Source: JAAYCI01 sp964370045
Lineage (GTDB): Bacteria; Bacillota; Clostridia; Oscillospirales; Ruminococcaceae
NCBI GenBank assembly: GCA_964370045.1
Contig: CAYJGZ010000002.1
Location: 1-64,000, forward strand
Reading direction: 5' to 3'
DNA length: 64,000 nt
The notes beneath the pieces are model-generated. The model had not been told where the DNA came from. It saw only the letters and a program-made list of their open reading frames with translations, and searched no databases. The translations under genes and the position numbers were made by a program. Below, piece after piece: positions 7,943 through 15,995 of the stretch (positions within the stretch are counted from its first letter, which is position 1; each line of letters starts with the position of its first letter).

Positions 7943-9262
7943 ATGTCTGAATGGTTTGAGAGAACGGTTTTTTATCAAATTTACCCGATTGGATTTTGTG
8001 ATGCGCCGAAAAGTAACGACGGGGTGCTGCAAAACAGGATAGAGAGGGTATGTGCATGGATTCCGCACATGAAAAAGCTCAACGTGGGGGCGGTTTTGTT
8101 TAACCCTGTTTTTGAGAGTGATGCACATGGGTATGACAGCCGAGACCTTGCGAAAATTGATGTGCGCCTTGGCACGAATGAGGTGTTTGCGGATGTGTGC
8201 AGGCAGCTTCATTCGCAGGGTATTCGTGTGGTGCTGGATGGCGTGTTCAACCATGTCGGCAGGGGTTTTTGGGCATTTCGGGACGTACAGCAAAATAGAG
8301 AAAGCTCCCCTTATAAGGACTGGTTTTGCATCGATTTTGGCGGAAACAGCGGCTATAACGATGGATTTTGGTACGAGGGCTGGGAGGGTCATTACGAGCT
8401 TGTTAAGCTGAACCTGCACAATCCGCAGGTGACTGCCTACCTATTTGAATGTGTCAAGGGGTGGATAGAGCAGTTTGATATAGACGGCATTCGCTTGGAT
8501 GTGGCATACTGCCTGCCGGAGGATTTTATGCGTGCGCTACGTGGGCATGTAAACGGGCTGAAAAGGGAGTTTTTCTTGGTAGGGGAGGTACTGCATGGGG
8601 ACTATAAGCGCTATGCAAACCCGCAAATGCTCCACTCGGTCACGAATTATGAGTGTTACAAGGGGCTATATTCCAGCTTTAACAGCCTTAATATGTTTGA
8701 AATAGCGCACAGCCTCAGCAGGCAGTTTGGGCCGGAAGATTGGACGCTGTACAAAGGCTTGCCACTGCTAAACTTTGCGGACAATCACGACGTCAGCCGC
8801 CTAAGCTCTATATTGAGCTGTCCTGAGCATGTGCTACCTGCGTACGGTGTTTTGTTTGGAATGCCGGGCATACCCTGCCTTTATTACGGCAGTGAATGGG
8901 GTGAAGTGGGCGATAAAAAGCAAGGGGATGACGCACTGCGCAGGGCGTTTGAAGCTCCTATTGAAAACGAGCAGTGCGAGGTGATTGCAAAAATGGCGGC
9001 ACTGCGCCAAAATGAACCTGCCTTGCAGCAGGGCGACTACACGCAGGTGTACCTGACAAACAAGCAGTTTATCTTTCAGCGTAGGGTGCAGGGCAGCAGG
9101 TTTTTGATAGCGGTGAACGCCGACAGTCAGGTGCACACCGCTCACTTTGACGCACGCTCGGGCGTGGCTGTCGAGCGACTTTCGGGCGGGAAGGTGGACT
9201 TTGGCGGTGGATATGAGATGTCGCCATATTGCGTGCATTTTCTGGAGATGGAGCACAGCTAA
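7943..9262 (+). CDS. GH13 alpha-amylase-family glycosidase (cyclomaltodextrinase/neopullulanase-like)
   Basis: A 439-residue protein with no signal peptide, so it should act in the cytoplasm on imported maltodextrins. The catalytic triad is clear: nucleophile D186 in GIRLD, acid/base E215 in FLVGEV and D283 in NFADNHDV, with DGVFNHVG as conserved region I. It lacks the extra N-terminal domain of classical neopullulanases and has only a short C-terminal beta domain. The start at 7943 follows a GGGGGGAGAAAG ribosome binding site. No sugar transporter or regulator gene lies nearby, so the exact substrate (cyclodextrin, maltodextrin or other alpha-glucan) is open. Confidence 0.9.
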   Translation: MSEWFERTVFYQIYPIGFCDAPKSNDGVLQNRIERVCAWIPHMKKLNVGAVLFNPVFESDAHGYDSRDLAKIDVRLGTNEVFADVCRQLHSQGIRVVLDGVFNHVGRGFWAFRDVQQNRESSPYKDWFCIDFGGNSGYNDGFWYEGWEGHYELVKLNLHNPQVTAYLFECVKGWIEQFDIDGIRLDVAYCLPEDFMRALRGHVNGLKREFFLVGEVLHGDYKRYANPQMLHSVTNYECYKGLYSSFNSLNMFEIAHSLSRQFGPEDWTLYKGLPLLNFADNHDVSRLSSILSCPEHVLPAYGVLFGMPGIPCLYYGSEWGEVGDKKQGDDALRRAFEAPIENEQCEVIAKMAALRQNEPALQQGDYTQVYLTNKQFIFQRRVQGSRFLIAVNADSQVHTAHFDARSGVAVERLSGGKVDFGGGYEMSPYCVHFLEMEHS

Positions 9263-9305
9263 GTGCATCGGAAGTTTACTCTCGGTGGGGGCTATCGCTT
9301 TCGGC

Positions 9306-9334
9306 TTGACAGCCCACCACAAATGCGGTAGAGT
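9306..9334 (+). promoter_or_regulatory. Promoter of ridA
   Basis: TTGACA (9306-9311), a 17-nt spacer, then TAGAGT (9329-9334), about 80 nt upstream of the ridA start. Confidence 0.55.
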
Positions 9335-9415
9335 GATACTTGTGACATTATACTGTGTGTTTTACTTTTTGTAGGCACATAAACTTATTTTGAGATTAGA
9401 GAGGGGTATTTTACT

Positions 9416-9796
9416 ATGGAAATCAAAAAAATACACACTGAAAAAGCACCTGCTGCTGTGGGGCCATACTCCCAGGCTATTGCTTGTGGAAACATGCTGT
9501 TTACCTCCGGTCAAATTGCACTGGACCCTGTAAGTGGTGAAGTTGTAGGAAGTGATATAACCACACAGTCGCATCAAGTTCTTAAAAACCTGGATGCGGT
9601 GTTGGTTGAAGCCGGCACAAGCATGCAAAACGTTGTAAAAACAACCTGCTTTGTTGCGGATATGGCAGACTTTGCCGCTTTTAATGCGGTGTACGAGCAG
9701 TATATGGTATCCAAGCCGGCACGTAGCTGTGTGGCGGCAAAGGCACTGCCCAAGGGTGTGCTTGTGGAAGTAGAGGCAATAGCACTTATAGGCTAA
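9416..9796 (+). CDS. ridA: RidA family enamine/imine deaminase
   Basis: A 126-residue protein of normal length for the YjgF/YER057c/UK114 family. RidA trimers hydrolyse reactive 2-aminoacrylate and other enamines formed by PLP enzymes, protecting other PLP enzymes. The family marks are GPYSQAI near the N terminus, LFTSGQIALDP, and the PARSCVAAKALPKG stretch with the conserved arginine that holds the substrate carboxylate. A GAGAGGGG ribosome binding site precedes the ATG. It has its own promoter, and the next gene (rpmE) also has one. Confidence 0.95.
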   Translation: MEIKKIHTEKAPAAVGPYSQAIACGNMLFTSGQIALDPVSGEVVGSDITTQSHQVLKNLDAVLVEAGTSMQNVVKTTCFVADMADFAAFNAVYEQYMVSKPARSCVAAKALPKGVLVEVEAIALIG

Positions 9797-9902
9797 GATT
9801 GCCTTTATAATAGTGATGTGAAATGTGTGGCACTTGCTCAAAAGGGTGTTTGTAAGCCATTTTGGGTAAGTGTTGCTTTTTTTGCCTCGCATACTCTTGG
9901 AT

Positions 9903-9915
9903 GGGAGTGGACACA
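9903..9915. repeat. Short relic resembling the end of MITE-like family 1
   Basis: GGGAGTGGACACA matches the terminal sequence of the copies ending at 40158 and 48822. The rest of the element is not recognisable here. Confidence 0.3.
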
Positions 9916-9960
9916 AAAAACAAAATCATCTCGTTTGCCACTCACCTTCGGATAAAATAC

Positions 9961-9989
9961 TTGTGTTTTGTGGCACAGTGGTGTATAAT
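9961..9989 (+). promoter_or_regulatory. Promoter of rpmE
   Basis: TTGTGT, a 17-nt spacer, then a consensus TATAAT at 9984-9989, about 95 nt before rpmE. Confidence 0.6.
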
Positions 9990-10083
9990 AAATGTGCGCT
10001 TATACGAGCGCAATATTTTCGTGTGCTCATACGCCATCCAAAGCGGAGTACACGGCGTGTTACATATGAGAGGAGATGCAGCT

Positions 10084-10296
10084 ATGAGAGAAGGAATTCA
10101 CCCTAAGTACGAAGCGTCACAGGTGAGCTGTGCTTGTGGCAACTCGTTCGAGACAAAGAGCACCCGTCCCGAGATTCGTGTGGAGGTGTGCAATAAGTGC
10201 CATCCGTTCTACACAGGTCGCCAGAAACTGGTGGACACAGGCGGACGTGTGGACCGCTTCAAGAAGCGTTTCAACATGGCACAGCAGGGCGAATAA
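10084..10296 (+). CDS. rpmE: 50S ribosomal protein L31, zinc-binding type
   Basis: A 70-residue ribosomal protein that bridges the two subunits. It begins MREGIHPKYE and keeps the C+ (zinc) ligand set: CAC at 16-18 and CNKC at 36-39, followed by HPFYTGRQK. AGGAG lies upstream of the ATG at 10084; longer frames start inside the leader. A terminator follows 16 nt after the stop, so it is a single-gene transcript. Zinc-free L31 paralogues, where present, replace this form under zinc limitation; none is seen here. Confidence 0.98.
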   Translation: MREGIHPKYEASQVSCACGNSFETKSTRPEIRVEVCNKCHPFYTGRQKLVDTGGRVDRFKKRFNMAQQGE

Positions 10297-10312
10297 GTTT
10301 TGTGATTACCTT

Positions 10313-10340
10313 AAAAAGGGTCGCTTATGCGACCCTTTTT
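10313..10340 (+). terminator. rpmE terminator
   Basis: AAAAAGGGTCGC, loop TTAT, then GCGACCCTTTTT: a perfect stem ending in T's. Confidence 0.92.
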
Positions 10341-10431
10341 ATAATGCTAATTTTGAGAAAAGCAGAGCAAGCCGACAGTTTTTTGCACAGTGTAGAAAGT
10401 AACTATAGATGTGTGAACTTTCTCCAAAGGA

Positions 10432-11064
10432 GTGAGAACTATCCAAAGCTACAAAGTACCTGCGGCGGCGGTGAGCGTCAGCATGGTAGAAAAAAAGAGC
10501 GAGTTTATCGCATCGCTCGGTATAGCGCAAACAGAAGGGCAGGCGCTCGAATTTTTGGAAAGTATTCGCAAGGAGCATCGTACCGCCACCCACAACGTGT
10601 ACGCATATGTGCTGAAAGAGGATGCGAAAAGTAGGTACAGCGATGATGGAGAGCCGGCCAAAACGGCAGGGCTTCCGGTGCTTTCTGCCATACAGCACGC
10701 ACAGCTTTTGAACTGTATTATTGTGGTGACACGTTATTTTGGGGGCACGTTGCTTGGTACGGGTGGCCTTGTGCGCGCGTACACATCGGCGGCGAGTGCG
10801 GCGATAGAAAAGGCAGGAGTGTGCGTCATACGCCCTGTTGTGGACATTCACCTGCGGCTTGAGTACTCACAATATGAGCAGGTGACGCGTGTGCTAAACA
10901 TGGCCGGCGCAAAGCTACAAGGAGAGCCTGTTTTTGGTGGGGATGTGCGCATGTGTGCACGCCTGCCAAAGGAGGATGTGCAGGCGCTGGTGAAGGAGCT
11001 TTGTGAGCTTTTGAGAGGCGAGGAGCGCATAGAGCAGAGTGAGGCTGTTTATGCGGCGTTTTAA
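10432..11064 (+). CDS. YigZ/IMPACT family protein
   Basis: A protein of about 207-210 residues with the YigZ layout: an N-terminal IMPACT domain with KKSEFIA, RTATHNVYAYVL, DDGEPAKTAGLPVL and VVTRYFGGTLLGTGGLVRAY, then a C-terminal DUF1949-like ferredoxin fold. The family is linked to translation regulation or proline dipeptide handling, but its role in bacteria is not settled. The start is unclear: GTG at 10432 overlaps the AAAGGAG ribosome binding site, while the best-spaced codon is ATC at 10441 (N-terminal IQSYKVP). The next ATG (10482) would remove conserved residues. Confidence 0.9.
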   Translation: MRTIQSYKVPAAAVSVSMVEKKSEFIASLGIAQTEGQALEFLESIRKEHRTATHNVYAYVLKEDAKSRYSDDGEPAKTAGLPVLSAIQHAQLLNCIIVVTRYFGGTLLGTGGLVRAYTSAASAAIEKAGVCVIRPVVDIHLRLEYSQYEQVTRVLNMAGAKLQGEPVFGGDVRMCARLPKEDVQALVKELCELLRGEERIEQSEAVYAAF

Positions 11065-11161
11065 CATGAAAGTCATGTTGAAATGTCAATATATTGCAAA
11101 ACATGCTGTTAAAATTAAGGCTTCAAATTCATTTTGAAGTACATCATATCAACAATGGGTA

Positions 11162-11644
11162 CTATTTGTGATAAGCCGTTCCTTTTTGTATGCAAAAAGC
11201 ACGGTAAAGTTGTTCTGTCAAGACAAGTCTTGCCAGCTGATGAGGCAGTGTCATGGCGGAAAGGGACAGCTTTAATGTGGCGATGTGTTTAATTTCATCC
11301 GCAAGCCCGTGAGAAGAGCCTATGACAAACACCCACTCGCCTTGGCCGTCCACCGCTGAGTGACGAAGCGTATCCGAAAGCGTAAGGGTGTCAATTTGTT
11401 TGCCCTCCACGCACAGTGCGGCAAGCTTTGCTCCCTTGGGAAGTGAGGCCAGTATTTGTTTTGCTTCCTTTTGCAGTGCGGACGCAATGAGCGCAGGGGA
11501 GGAGGCTTTTTCATTCAATTTTGCCTCGGGTATTTCAATTTGCTCAAAACGGCAAAGTCCACGCAGACGTTTTGCGTATTCCGCAACGCCATCGGCGTAA
11601 AAGCCCTGCAATTTTCCTACGGCAATAAGTGTTATTCGTTGCAT
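11162..11644 (-). CDS. rlmH: 23S rRNA pseudouridine-1915 N3-methyltransferase RlmH
   Basis: A 160-residue SPOUT-class enzyme that uses SAM to methylate pseudouridine 1915 in helix 69 of 23S rRNA. It has ITLIAVGKL at the N terminus and the C-terminal knot residues LSLSAMTLPHQLARLVLTEQ and YRAF, ending in GTAYHK as usual. The SAM-loop reads FVIGSSHGL, where most homologues have a second glycine (GG) at the first serine. The start at 11644 follows GGAGG. It lies beyond murA on the same strand but is separated from other genes in its direction. Confidence 0.95.
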   Translation of the reverse strand: MQRITLIAVGKLQGFYADGVAEYAKRLRGLCRFEQIEIPEAKLNEKASSPALIASALQKEAKQILASLPKGAKLAALCVEGKQIDTLTLSDTLRHSAVDGQGEWVFVIGSSHGLADEIKHIATLKLSLSAMTLPHQLARLVLTEQLYRAFCIQKGTAYHK

Positions 11645-11724
11645 AATCCTCCAAAGTGTGACGGTATGGTTTTTCGTTAGGTTATTCAAGGTGGGCACAC
11701 ATGTAAAAAAGCTGTTTACACAAA

Positions 11725-11792
11725 AAACAGGGTAACATTACGCAACTTTAATGCGAATAGTGCACACTTAAAGTTGCGTAATATTACCCCGT
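11725..11792 (-). terminator. murA terminator
   Basis: On the minus strand GGGGTAATATTACGCAACTTTAA pairs with TTAAAGTTGCGTAATGTTACCC (one mismatch), followed by TGTTTTTTG. It starts 13 nt after the murA stop. Confidence 0.85.
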
Positions 11793-11804
11793 GAAAATCA
11801 ATTA

Positions 11805-13088
11805 CTAAAGGGCGGTTGCGTGTGCGGAGTCTGCAACACTAATTCTGCGTATGTCCGCACCCAAAGCGCTGAACTTGGCCACAATATTCTCGTATCCACG
11901 CTCAATGTGGCTGATATTTTCAATTTCGCTTGTGCCTCGTGCACATACGGCGGCAACCACAAGTGCCGCACCCGCACGCAAGTCGCTCGCACGAATGGGT
12001 GCGGCGGTAAGCTCTTGCACACCCTCCACCACAGCAACACGCCCATCCACCTGAATGTTTGCGCCCATGCGCACAAGCTCATCCACATAGTGAAAACGGT
12101 TTTCAAAGATGCCCTCGGTGATGAGCGATGTGCCGCTTGCACGTGTGAGAAGCACTGTCATAAGCGGCTGCATGTCGGTGGGAAAGCCCGGGTGGGGCAT
12201 GGTGCGCACATTCACAGCCTTGATGGGCGAAAGACGTGTAACACGCACAGACTCGTCAAATTCTTCCACCAAAGCACCCGCACGCTCAAGCTTTGTGGTG
12301 ATTGGCTCAAGATGCTTTGGTATGATGTTTTTCACCAAAACATTTCCGCCGGAAAGCGCCGCTGCTACCATGTATGTGCCCGCTTCAATTTGGTCCGGGA
12401 TGATGGAGTAGGTGCCGCCGTGCATCTTTTGCACCCCTCGTATTTTTATAACATCAGTGCCGGCTCCGCGCACATCCGCACCCATTGTGTTCAAAAAGTT
12501 TGCCACATCCACGATGTGTGGCTCTTTTGCCACATTTTCAAGCACGGTAAGCCCATCGGCCAAAACGCTCGCAAGCATTGCGTTTATCGTAGCGCCCACG
12601 CTCACAGTGTCAAAGAAAATGTGTGCACCTTTTAGGGGAGAGCCCTTCACGGTAATCATGCCGTAGTCCACAAAATCCGACGCACCAAGGGCGGTAAATG
12701 CCTTTAGGTGCTGGTCCACAGGTCGAGGGCCAAGGTCGCACCCGCCGGGCATGGACACACGAGCGTTGCCAAAACGCCCCAAAAGCCCGCCCAAAAAGTA
12801 GTAGGAAGCACGCATTTGGCGAGAGAGCACATCCGGAACAACGGTATTGTTTATGTTGCGAGTGTCTACCTCTATTGTGGAAGGATTCAACACCCTAACA
12901 CTGGCGCCAAGCTCACGCAGTATGGTGAGGCAACTGTAAACATCGCTGATGTTCGGCAGGTTTTCAATCACGCACTTACCTGCGGCCAAAACCGTTGCAG
13001 GCAGTATGGCGACTGCCGCATTCTTGGCTCCGCTGATGGTTACTTCGCCGGTGAGTGCCCGCCCGCCGGTAATGAGTAATTTCTCCAA
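11805..13088 (-). CDS. murA: UDP-N-acetylglucosamine 1-carboxyvinyltransferase MurA
   Basis: A 427-residue enzyme that transfers enolpyruvate from PEP to UDP-GlcNAc, the first committed step of peptidoglycan synthesis. It has K22 in SGAKNA, the catalytic loop PGGCDLGPRP with C117 (the fosfomycin target; Cys rather than Asp predicts sensitivity), and FPTDMQP. The start is TTG at 13088 (MEKLLITGGR), placed by GGGGAGAG upstream and the family N terminus; the longer frame upstream is not family-like. It is a single gene with a strong terminator. Confidence 0.96.
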   Translation of the reverse strand: MEKLLITGGRALTGEVTISGAKNAAVAILPATVLAAGKCVIENLPNISDVYSCLTILRELGASVRVLNPSTIEVDTRNINNTVVPDVLSRQMRASYYFLGGLLGRFGNARVSMPGGCDLGPRPVDQHLKAFTALGASDFVDYGMITVKGSPLKGAHIFFDTVSVGATINAMLASVLADGLTVLENVAKEPHIVDVANFLNTMGADVRGAGTDVIKIRGVQKMHGGTYSIIPDQIEAGTYMVAAALSGGNVLVKNIIPKHLEPITTKLERAGALVEEFDESVRVTRLSPIKAVNVRTMPHPGFPTDMQPLMTVLLTRASGTSLITEGIFENRFHYVDELVRMGANIQVDGRVAVVEGVQELTAAPIRASDLRAGAALVVAAVCARGTSEIENISHIERGYENIVAKFSALGADIRRISVADSAHATAL

Positions 13089-13303
13089 AAGATTCTCTCC
13101 CCGTACTGTTTTTGTCGAAAAATGTGCAAAATGGTAAATATGTAAAGATAAGCACGCACCAAAACCGCACAAAGCACAAAATACCGCATTGCGCCGTGCC
13201 GATATGTGGAAAATTGAGTGCAAAGTAAAAGCTACAAAATCAAAAGCTATAACATAGCGTTCACTATTGTATCACTAAATAAGACAGAATAAAAGATATA
13301 TTC

Positions 13304-14215
13304 TCATCTTGAAACCCTTTTGAAATCATTAGCGGGCATTATAGGCATTGTCCAGTCGGGTATTTCAGGCTCATTTGCCGCACTGTTTGTGCACACTTGC
13401 TGTGAAATCTGCAGCCAATCTACGTCAGGCCTTGTGATACGGCGAGAGTTGATGTATGCCCATTCGGGTGTGAGAATAGTTTTGCCCACGTATCCGCAGA
13501 TGTCTTTGTCGACAACAAGAACAAGGTCTGCTTTTTGCCGATTTAACAAAAAAAGCGGCAAAAGAAGCTGGATTTTTGCTTCACCTGTATATTTGTCGGT
13601 GAAATATTGTGGTATGGCAAGCTTGTAGTTTCGCTTGAGCTTGTCGGTTATTTTCTGCACGGCCGCAGTCATAAGCGCATGTATGACATGGTTTTCGCAA
13701 GAGGGCAAACCAATATTGTTAAAACGGTCGTAATTATCTGCGATAATGTGGTCGTAGTCAATCACTAAGTTCAAGTTTTTGTCGTAGACGAAGTCCGCAG
13801 GGGTTGTGAAATAATCGGCCACATCCGGAAAAGATGCGAAAGCACGCATTTCAGTGTCTGTTTTTTGCTTAAAGCCGTGCAAAAACCAGTCTTGCCCGGG
13901 CTTTCTTGAGGGGTTGGTATTCTTTATAAAATACGCATAAATGTCTGCATCATAGACAGTGAGCAGGCCTGTGTTAAAGCACATGCCCGATTCGTCACGA
14001 GCGATGGAAATTTTCCCCTCTTCTTTTACTCGGTCGTAGGTGTAACATAGGTAGTTGCGCAAAATCGGCTTGTCAATCGAAGTGCCGTAATCCCACACCT
14101 CGGGGGTTGCAAGCCTTGCAAGATATGTCAATTTGTCGTCCAGTTGTTTTTTGTGCCCAAGAAATGCGTCCGAAAAAAGGTGGTACTCTAAAACTGATGT
14201 AGTTTGCGTTAGCAT
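13304..14215 (-). CDS. DUF3825 domain protein
   Basis: A 303-residue soluble protein with no signal peptide. It resembles the DUF3825 family, which carries a NYLCYTYDR segment, FNTGLLTVYDADIYAYF and a long hydrophobic C-terminal part (LLLPLFLLNR, ADLVLVVDK, TPEWAYINSRRI). DUF3825 domains have been found with OST-HTH/RNA-binding modules in some proteins, so an RNA-linked role is possible, but that module is absent here. The start at 14215 is chosen over 14257 because AGGAG lies upstream of MLTQTTS. It stands alone between murA and yjfB on the minus strand. Confidence 0.7.
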   Translation of the reverse strand: MLTQTTSVLEYHLFSDAFLGHKKQLDDKLTYLARLATPEVWDYGTSIDKPILRNYLCYTYDRVKEEGKISIARDESGMCFNTGLLTVYDADIYAYFIKNTNPSRKPGQDWFLHGFKQKTDTEMRAFASFPDVADYFTTPADFVYDKNLNLVIDYDHIIADNYDRFNNIGLPSCENHVIHALMTAAVQKITDKLKRNYKLAIPQYFTDKYTGEAKIQLLLPLFLLNRQKADLVLVVDKDICGYVGKTILTPEWAYINSRRITRPDVDWLQISQQVCTNSAANEPEIPDWTMPIMPANDFKRVSR

Positions 14216-14458
14216 TAGTAGTGTATCTCCTGAAGAATGTGTTTTTTGCAAGGGCAATTATAAATGCTCTAAATGATAGTGGGGAATAAATTTGTAATCT
14301 ATTCAGCGTATCACATTACTTATATAATAGATTAAATTTGCGTGTAAAACAACATTTTTTTGACGAGATTTGTGCAAAACAAACGATTGCACAAATATGA
14401 TGGAGCACACGACAGTATTATGCAGGAGTGCTGAGGTGAAAATAATGCAAAAATGAGA

Positions 14459-14489
14459 AAGCCGCACGGATAGTCCACCGCACGGCTTT
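14459..14489 (-). terminator. yjfB terminator
   Basis: On the minus strand AAGCCGTGCGG, an 8-nt loop and CCGTGCGGCTTT, then TCTCATTTTT, 8 nt after the yjfB stop. Confidence 0.8.
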
Positions 14490-14496
14490 GCTTCAT

Positions 14497-14670
14497 TTAG
14501 ACACGGATGTCCATGCTGTGGCCAAATGAGGGTGAAGCACTTTGCATCATATCAATGAGCTCCTGCATTTGAACCTCGGTGGTATCCATTGCCATTTTGG
14601 TGGCGGAAATGGAAGCCTGCTGCATGACACTCGCCTGTGAAAAGGCCATAGACATTGCGGCAATATCCAT
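14497..14670 (-). CDS. YjfB family putative motility protein
   Basis: A 57-residue protein, MDIAAMSMAFSQ to SFGHSMDIRV. YjfB proteins share the MDI start, the alternating Met/Gln/Ala helix, a MD.AE-like middle and a LDIxV end; all but minor changes are present. AAAGGAGGTGAGCC precedes the ATG. The family is often annotated as motility-linked because it can be co-regulated with flagellar genes, but its function is unknown and no flagellar gene is nearby. A terminator closes the gene. Confidence 0.85.
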   Translation of the reverse strand: MDIAAMSMAFSQASVMQQASISATKMAMDTTEVQMQELIDMMQSASPSFGHSMDIRV

Positions 14671-14854
14671 TGGCTCACCTCCTTTGTGCGCTAAGCAGTA
14701 GTGAAAACCGCCCGCAATAGGTATATCGGCAGTTGTTTTGGAATTATTAGCTGTGAGTAGGGATTATTTGTAAAAAATAGTGTAGTTACAAAATATTGTG
14801 TGTGTATAAAAAACTTAATCACCGCATTTGCCTACACCACAAAACAAGGCATAC

Positions 14855-14883
14855 TTGACCAATCTACCTTGAATTGGTATAAT
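14855..14883 (+). promoter_or_regulatory. Promoter and candidate operator of the Rrf2-family gene
   Basis: TTGACC and TATAAT are 17 nt apart. A 21-bp inverted repeat, ACCAAT-9-ATTGGT (14858-14878), spans the spacer, and a direct repeat AAGTATATT follows at 14886 and 14898. This suggests autoregulation by the Rrf2 protein encoded downstream. Confidence 0.65.
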
Positions 14884-14950
14884 TTAAGTATATTAAAAAA
14901 GTATATTTTAAGATTTGTTTTAACAACATTTATATGAAATGAGGAAAGAT

Positions 14951-15376
14951 ATGTATATCACACAGGAGGCAGACTATGCGGTGCGCATTGTTTATTGTCT
15001 TGCGAAAAGCGGCAAAAGAAGGGATGCACGAAGTGTGAGTGAAGAGGTGTGTGTTACTCTGCGTTTTAGCCTGAAGATACTGGGCAAGCTTAGTGCAGGG
15101 GGCATTGTGAACAGCTATAAAGGAAACAAAGGCGGCTACGAGCTGGCAAGGCCACCCGAAGAGATAACGCTGAAAGAGGTGCTGGCGGCGGTGGAGGGCC
15201 CTTACGCCATAGCAAGATGCCTGAGTGAGGGAGACTGCAACTGGGGGCAAAACAGTAGCTGTGCGTTTCAAAGCGCATATCGGCGCATAAGCGACAGCAT
15301 TAACCTGCAGCTAAACGGTATAAACTTTGCGAATATAATGAATGAGGGCGAAATGGCTGCAAATGGATGTGGATAG
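14951..15376 (+). CDS. Rrf2 family transcriptional regulator with a likely Fe-S site
   Basis: A 141-residue winged-helix regulator. The N terminus MYITQEADYAVRIVYCLAK and the wing KGNKGGYELARPPEEITL are typical of the family. Cys residues 90, 96 and 104 sit where IscR-type members ligate a [2Fe-2S] cluster, so redox, iron or nitrosative sensing is plausible. The start was set at ATG 14951 with GAGGAAAG upstream; the in-frame ATG at 14939 lacks spacing. Its promoter contains an inverted repeat. No Fe-S assembly genes lie beside it, so the targets are unknown. Confidence 0.9.
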   Translation: MYITQEADYAVRIVYCLAKSGKRRDARSVSEEVCVTLRFSLKILGKLSAGGIVNSYKGNKGGYELARPPEEITLKEVLAAVEGPYAIARCLSEGDCNWGQNSSCAFQSAYRRISDSINLQLNGINFANIMNEGEMAANGCG

Positions 15377-15446
15377 GAGAAAGTGGAGTCAAAAACATAA
15401 CACGTATCCGTGTGTGCCGCAAGGTGTTTTTTGTGGAAATTTTCCC

Positions 15447-15475
15447 TTGACAGTTAATAACAAAGTGTATATAAT
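15447..15475 (+). promoter_or_regulatory. Consensus sigma-A promoter, probably for rpoBC
   Basis: TTGACA (15447-15452), a 17-nt spacer and TATAAT (15470-15475) match the consensus exactly. No gene lies between it and rpoB, which would give a leader of about 510 nt. Confidence 0.75.
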
Positions 15476-15736
15476 GAAAAAATATATCATTGTGGCTTTT
15501 TATGCGCATATGAATGCCAAAGTGCTTAAAATGCAAGAATATCACGGCAATAATTTGTATAATACTGCTAAAAACACATCTGCAAACGGGATTTGCACTA
15601 CCTATAAACTTGCCTTTGAAGGGCATTGTTTTGAGGGGTGCTGAATGTCGGGTGATTTTTATTTGTAGATGGTGTCGTAATGAGCCCGAACGAGCAGATT
15701 TTGAGCAATTTTTTTCGCAAGACGCGGCGGAAAAAC

Positions 15737-15829
15737 GATGCACTCCTTTGTGGAATGCGAGTTTTGACAACACAGTATGGCGGAAAAATTGCCAAAATCG
15801 GACGGCTGAACACTTGTGATGATACTATC
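15737..15829. repeat. Dispersed repeat family 2, copy 3
   Basis: The longest copy: GATGCACTCCTTTGTGGAATGC, GAGTTTTGA, GTATGGCGGAAAAATTGCC, AAAATCGGACGGCTGAACACT and GATGATACTATC. It lies in the rpoB leader. Confidence 0.7.
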
Positions 15830-15995
15830 TAAGAATGACCATATTGACATGCTGTTTTTTTGTGGTAACAAAGCCCTGCTGTGTAAAGTTGTGCTTTGGC
15901 TGTAGCGCATGGCGGTTCTTTCCGCTGTGGGCAAGAATTGGAAGTTTTTAATCATTTTTGAAGAATCTGTATGTAGACGGGAGAGGGCGCACATT

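Larger units (their letters stand above)
15377..15995 (+). other. Long intergenic region upstream of rpoB
   Basis: This 619-bp stretch has no convincing gene. It holds a consensus promoter (15447-15475) and dispersed repeat copy 3 (15737-15829). The rplJ-rplL genes and L10 leader that usually precede rpoB are missing. Confidence 0.7.

Noticed and set aside
9862..10083. An open frame running into rpmE from 9862
   Set aside because: Upstream in-frame extension through the promoter and leader; the L31 family start with AGGAG is at 10084.
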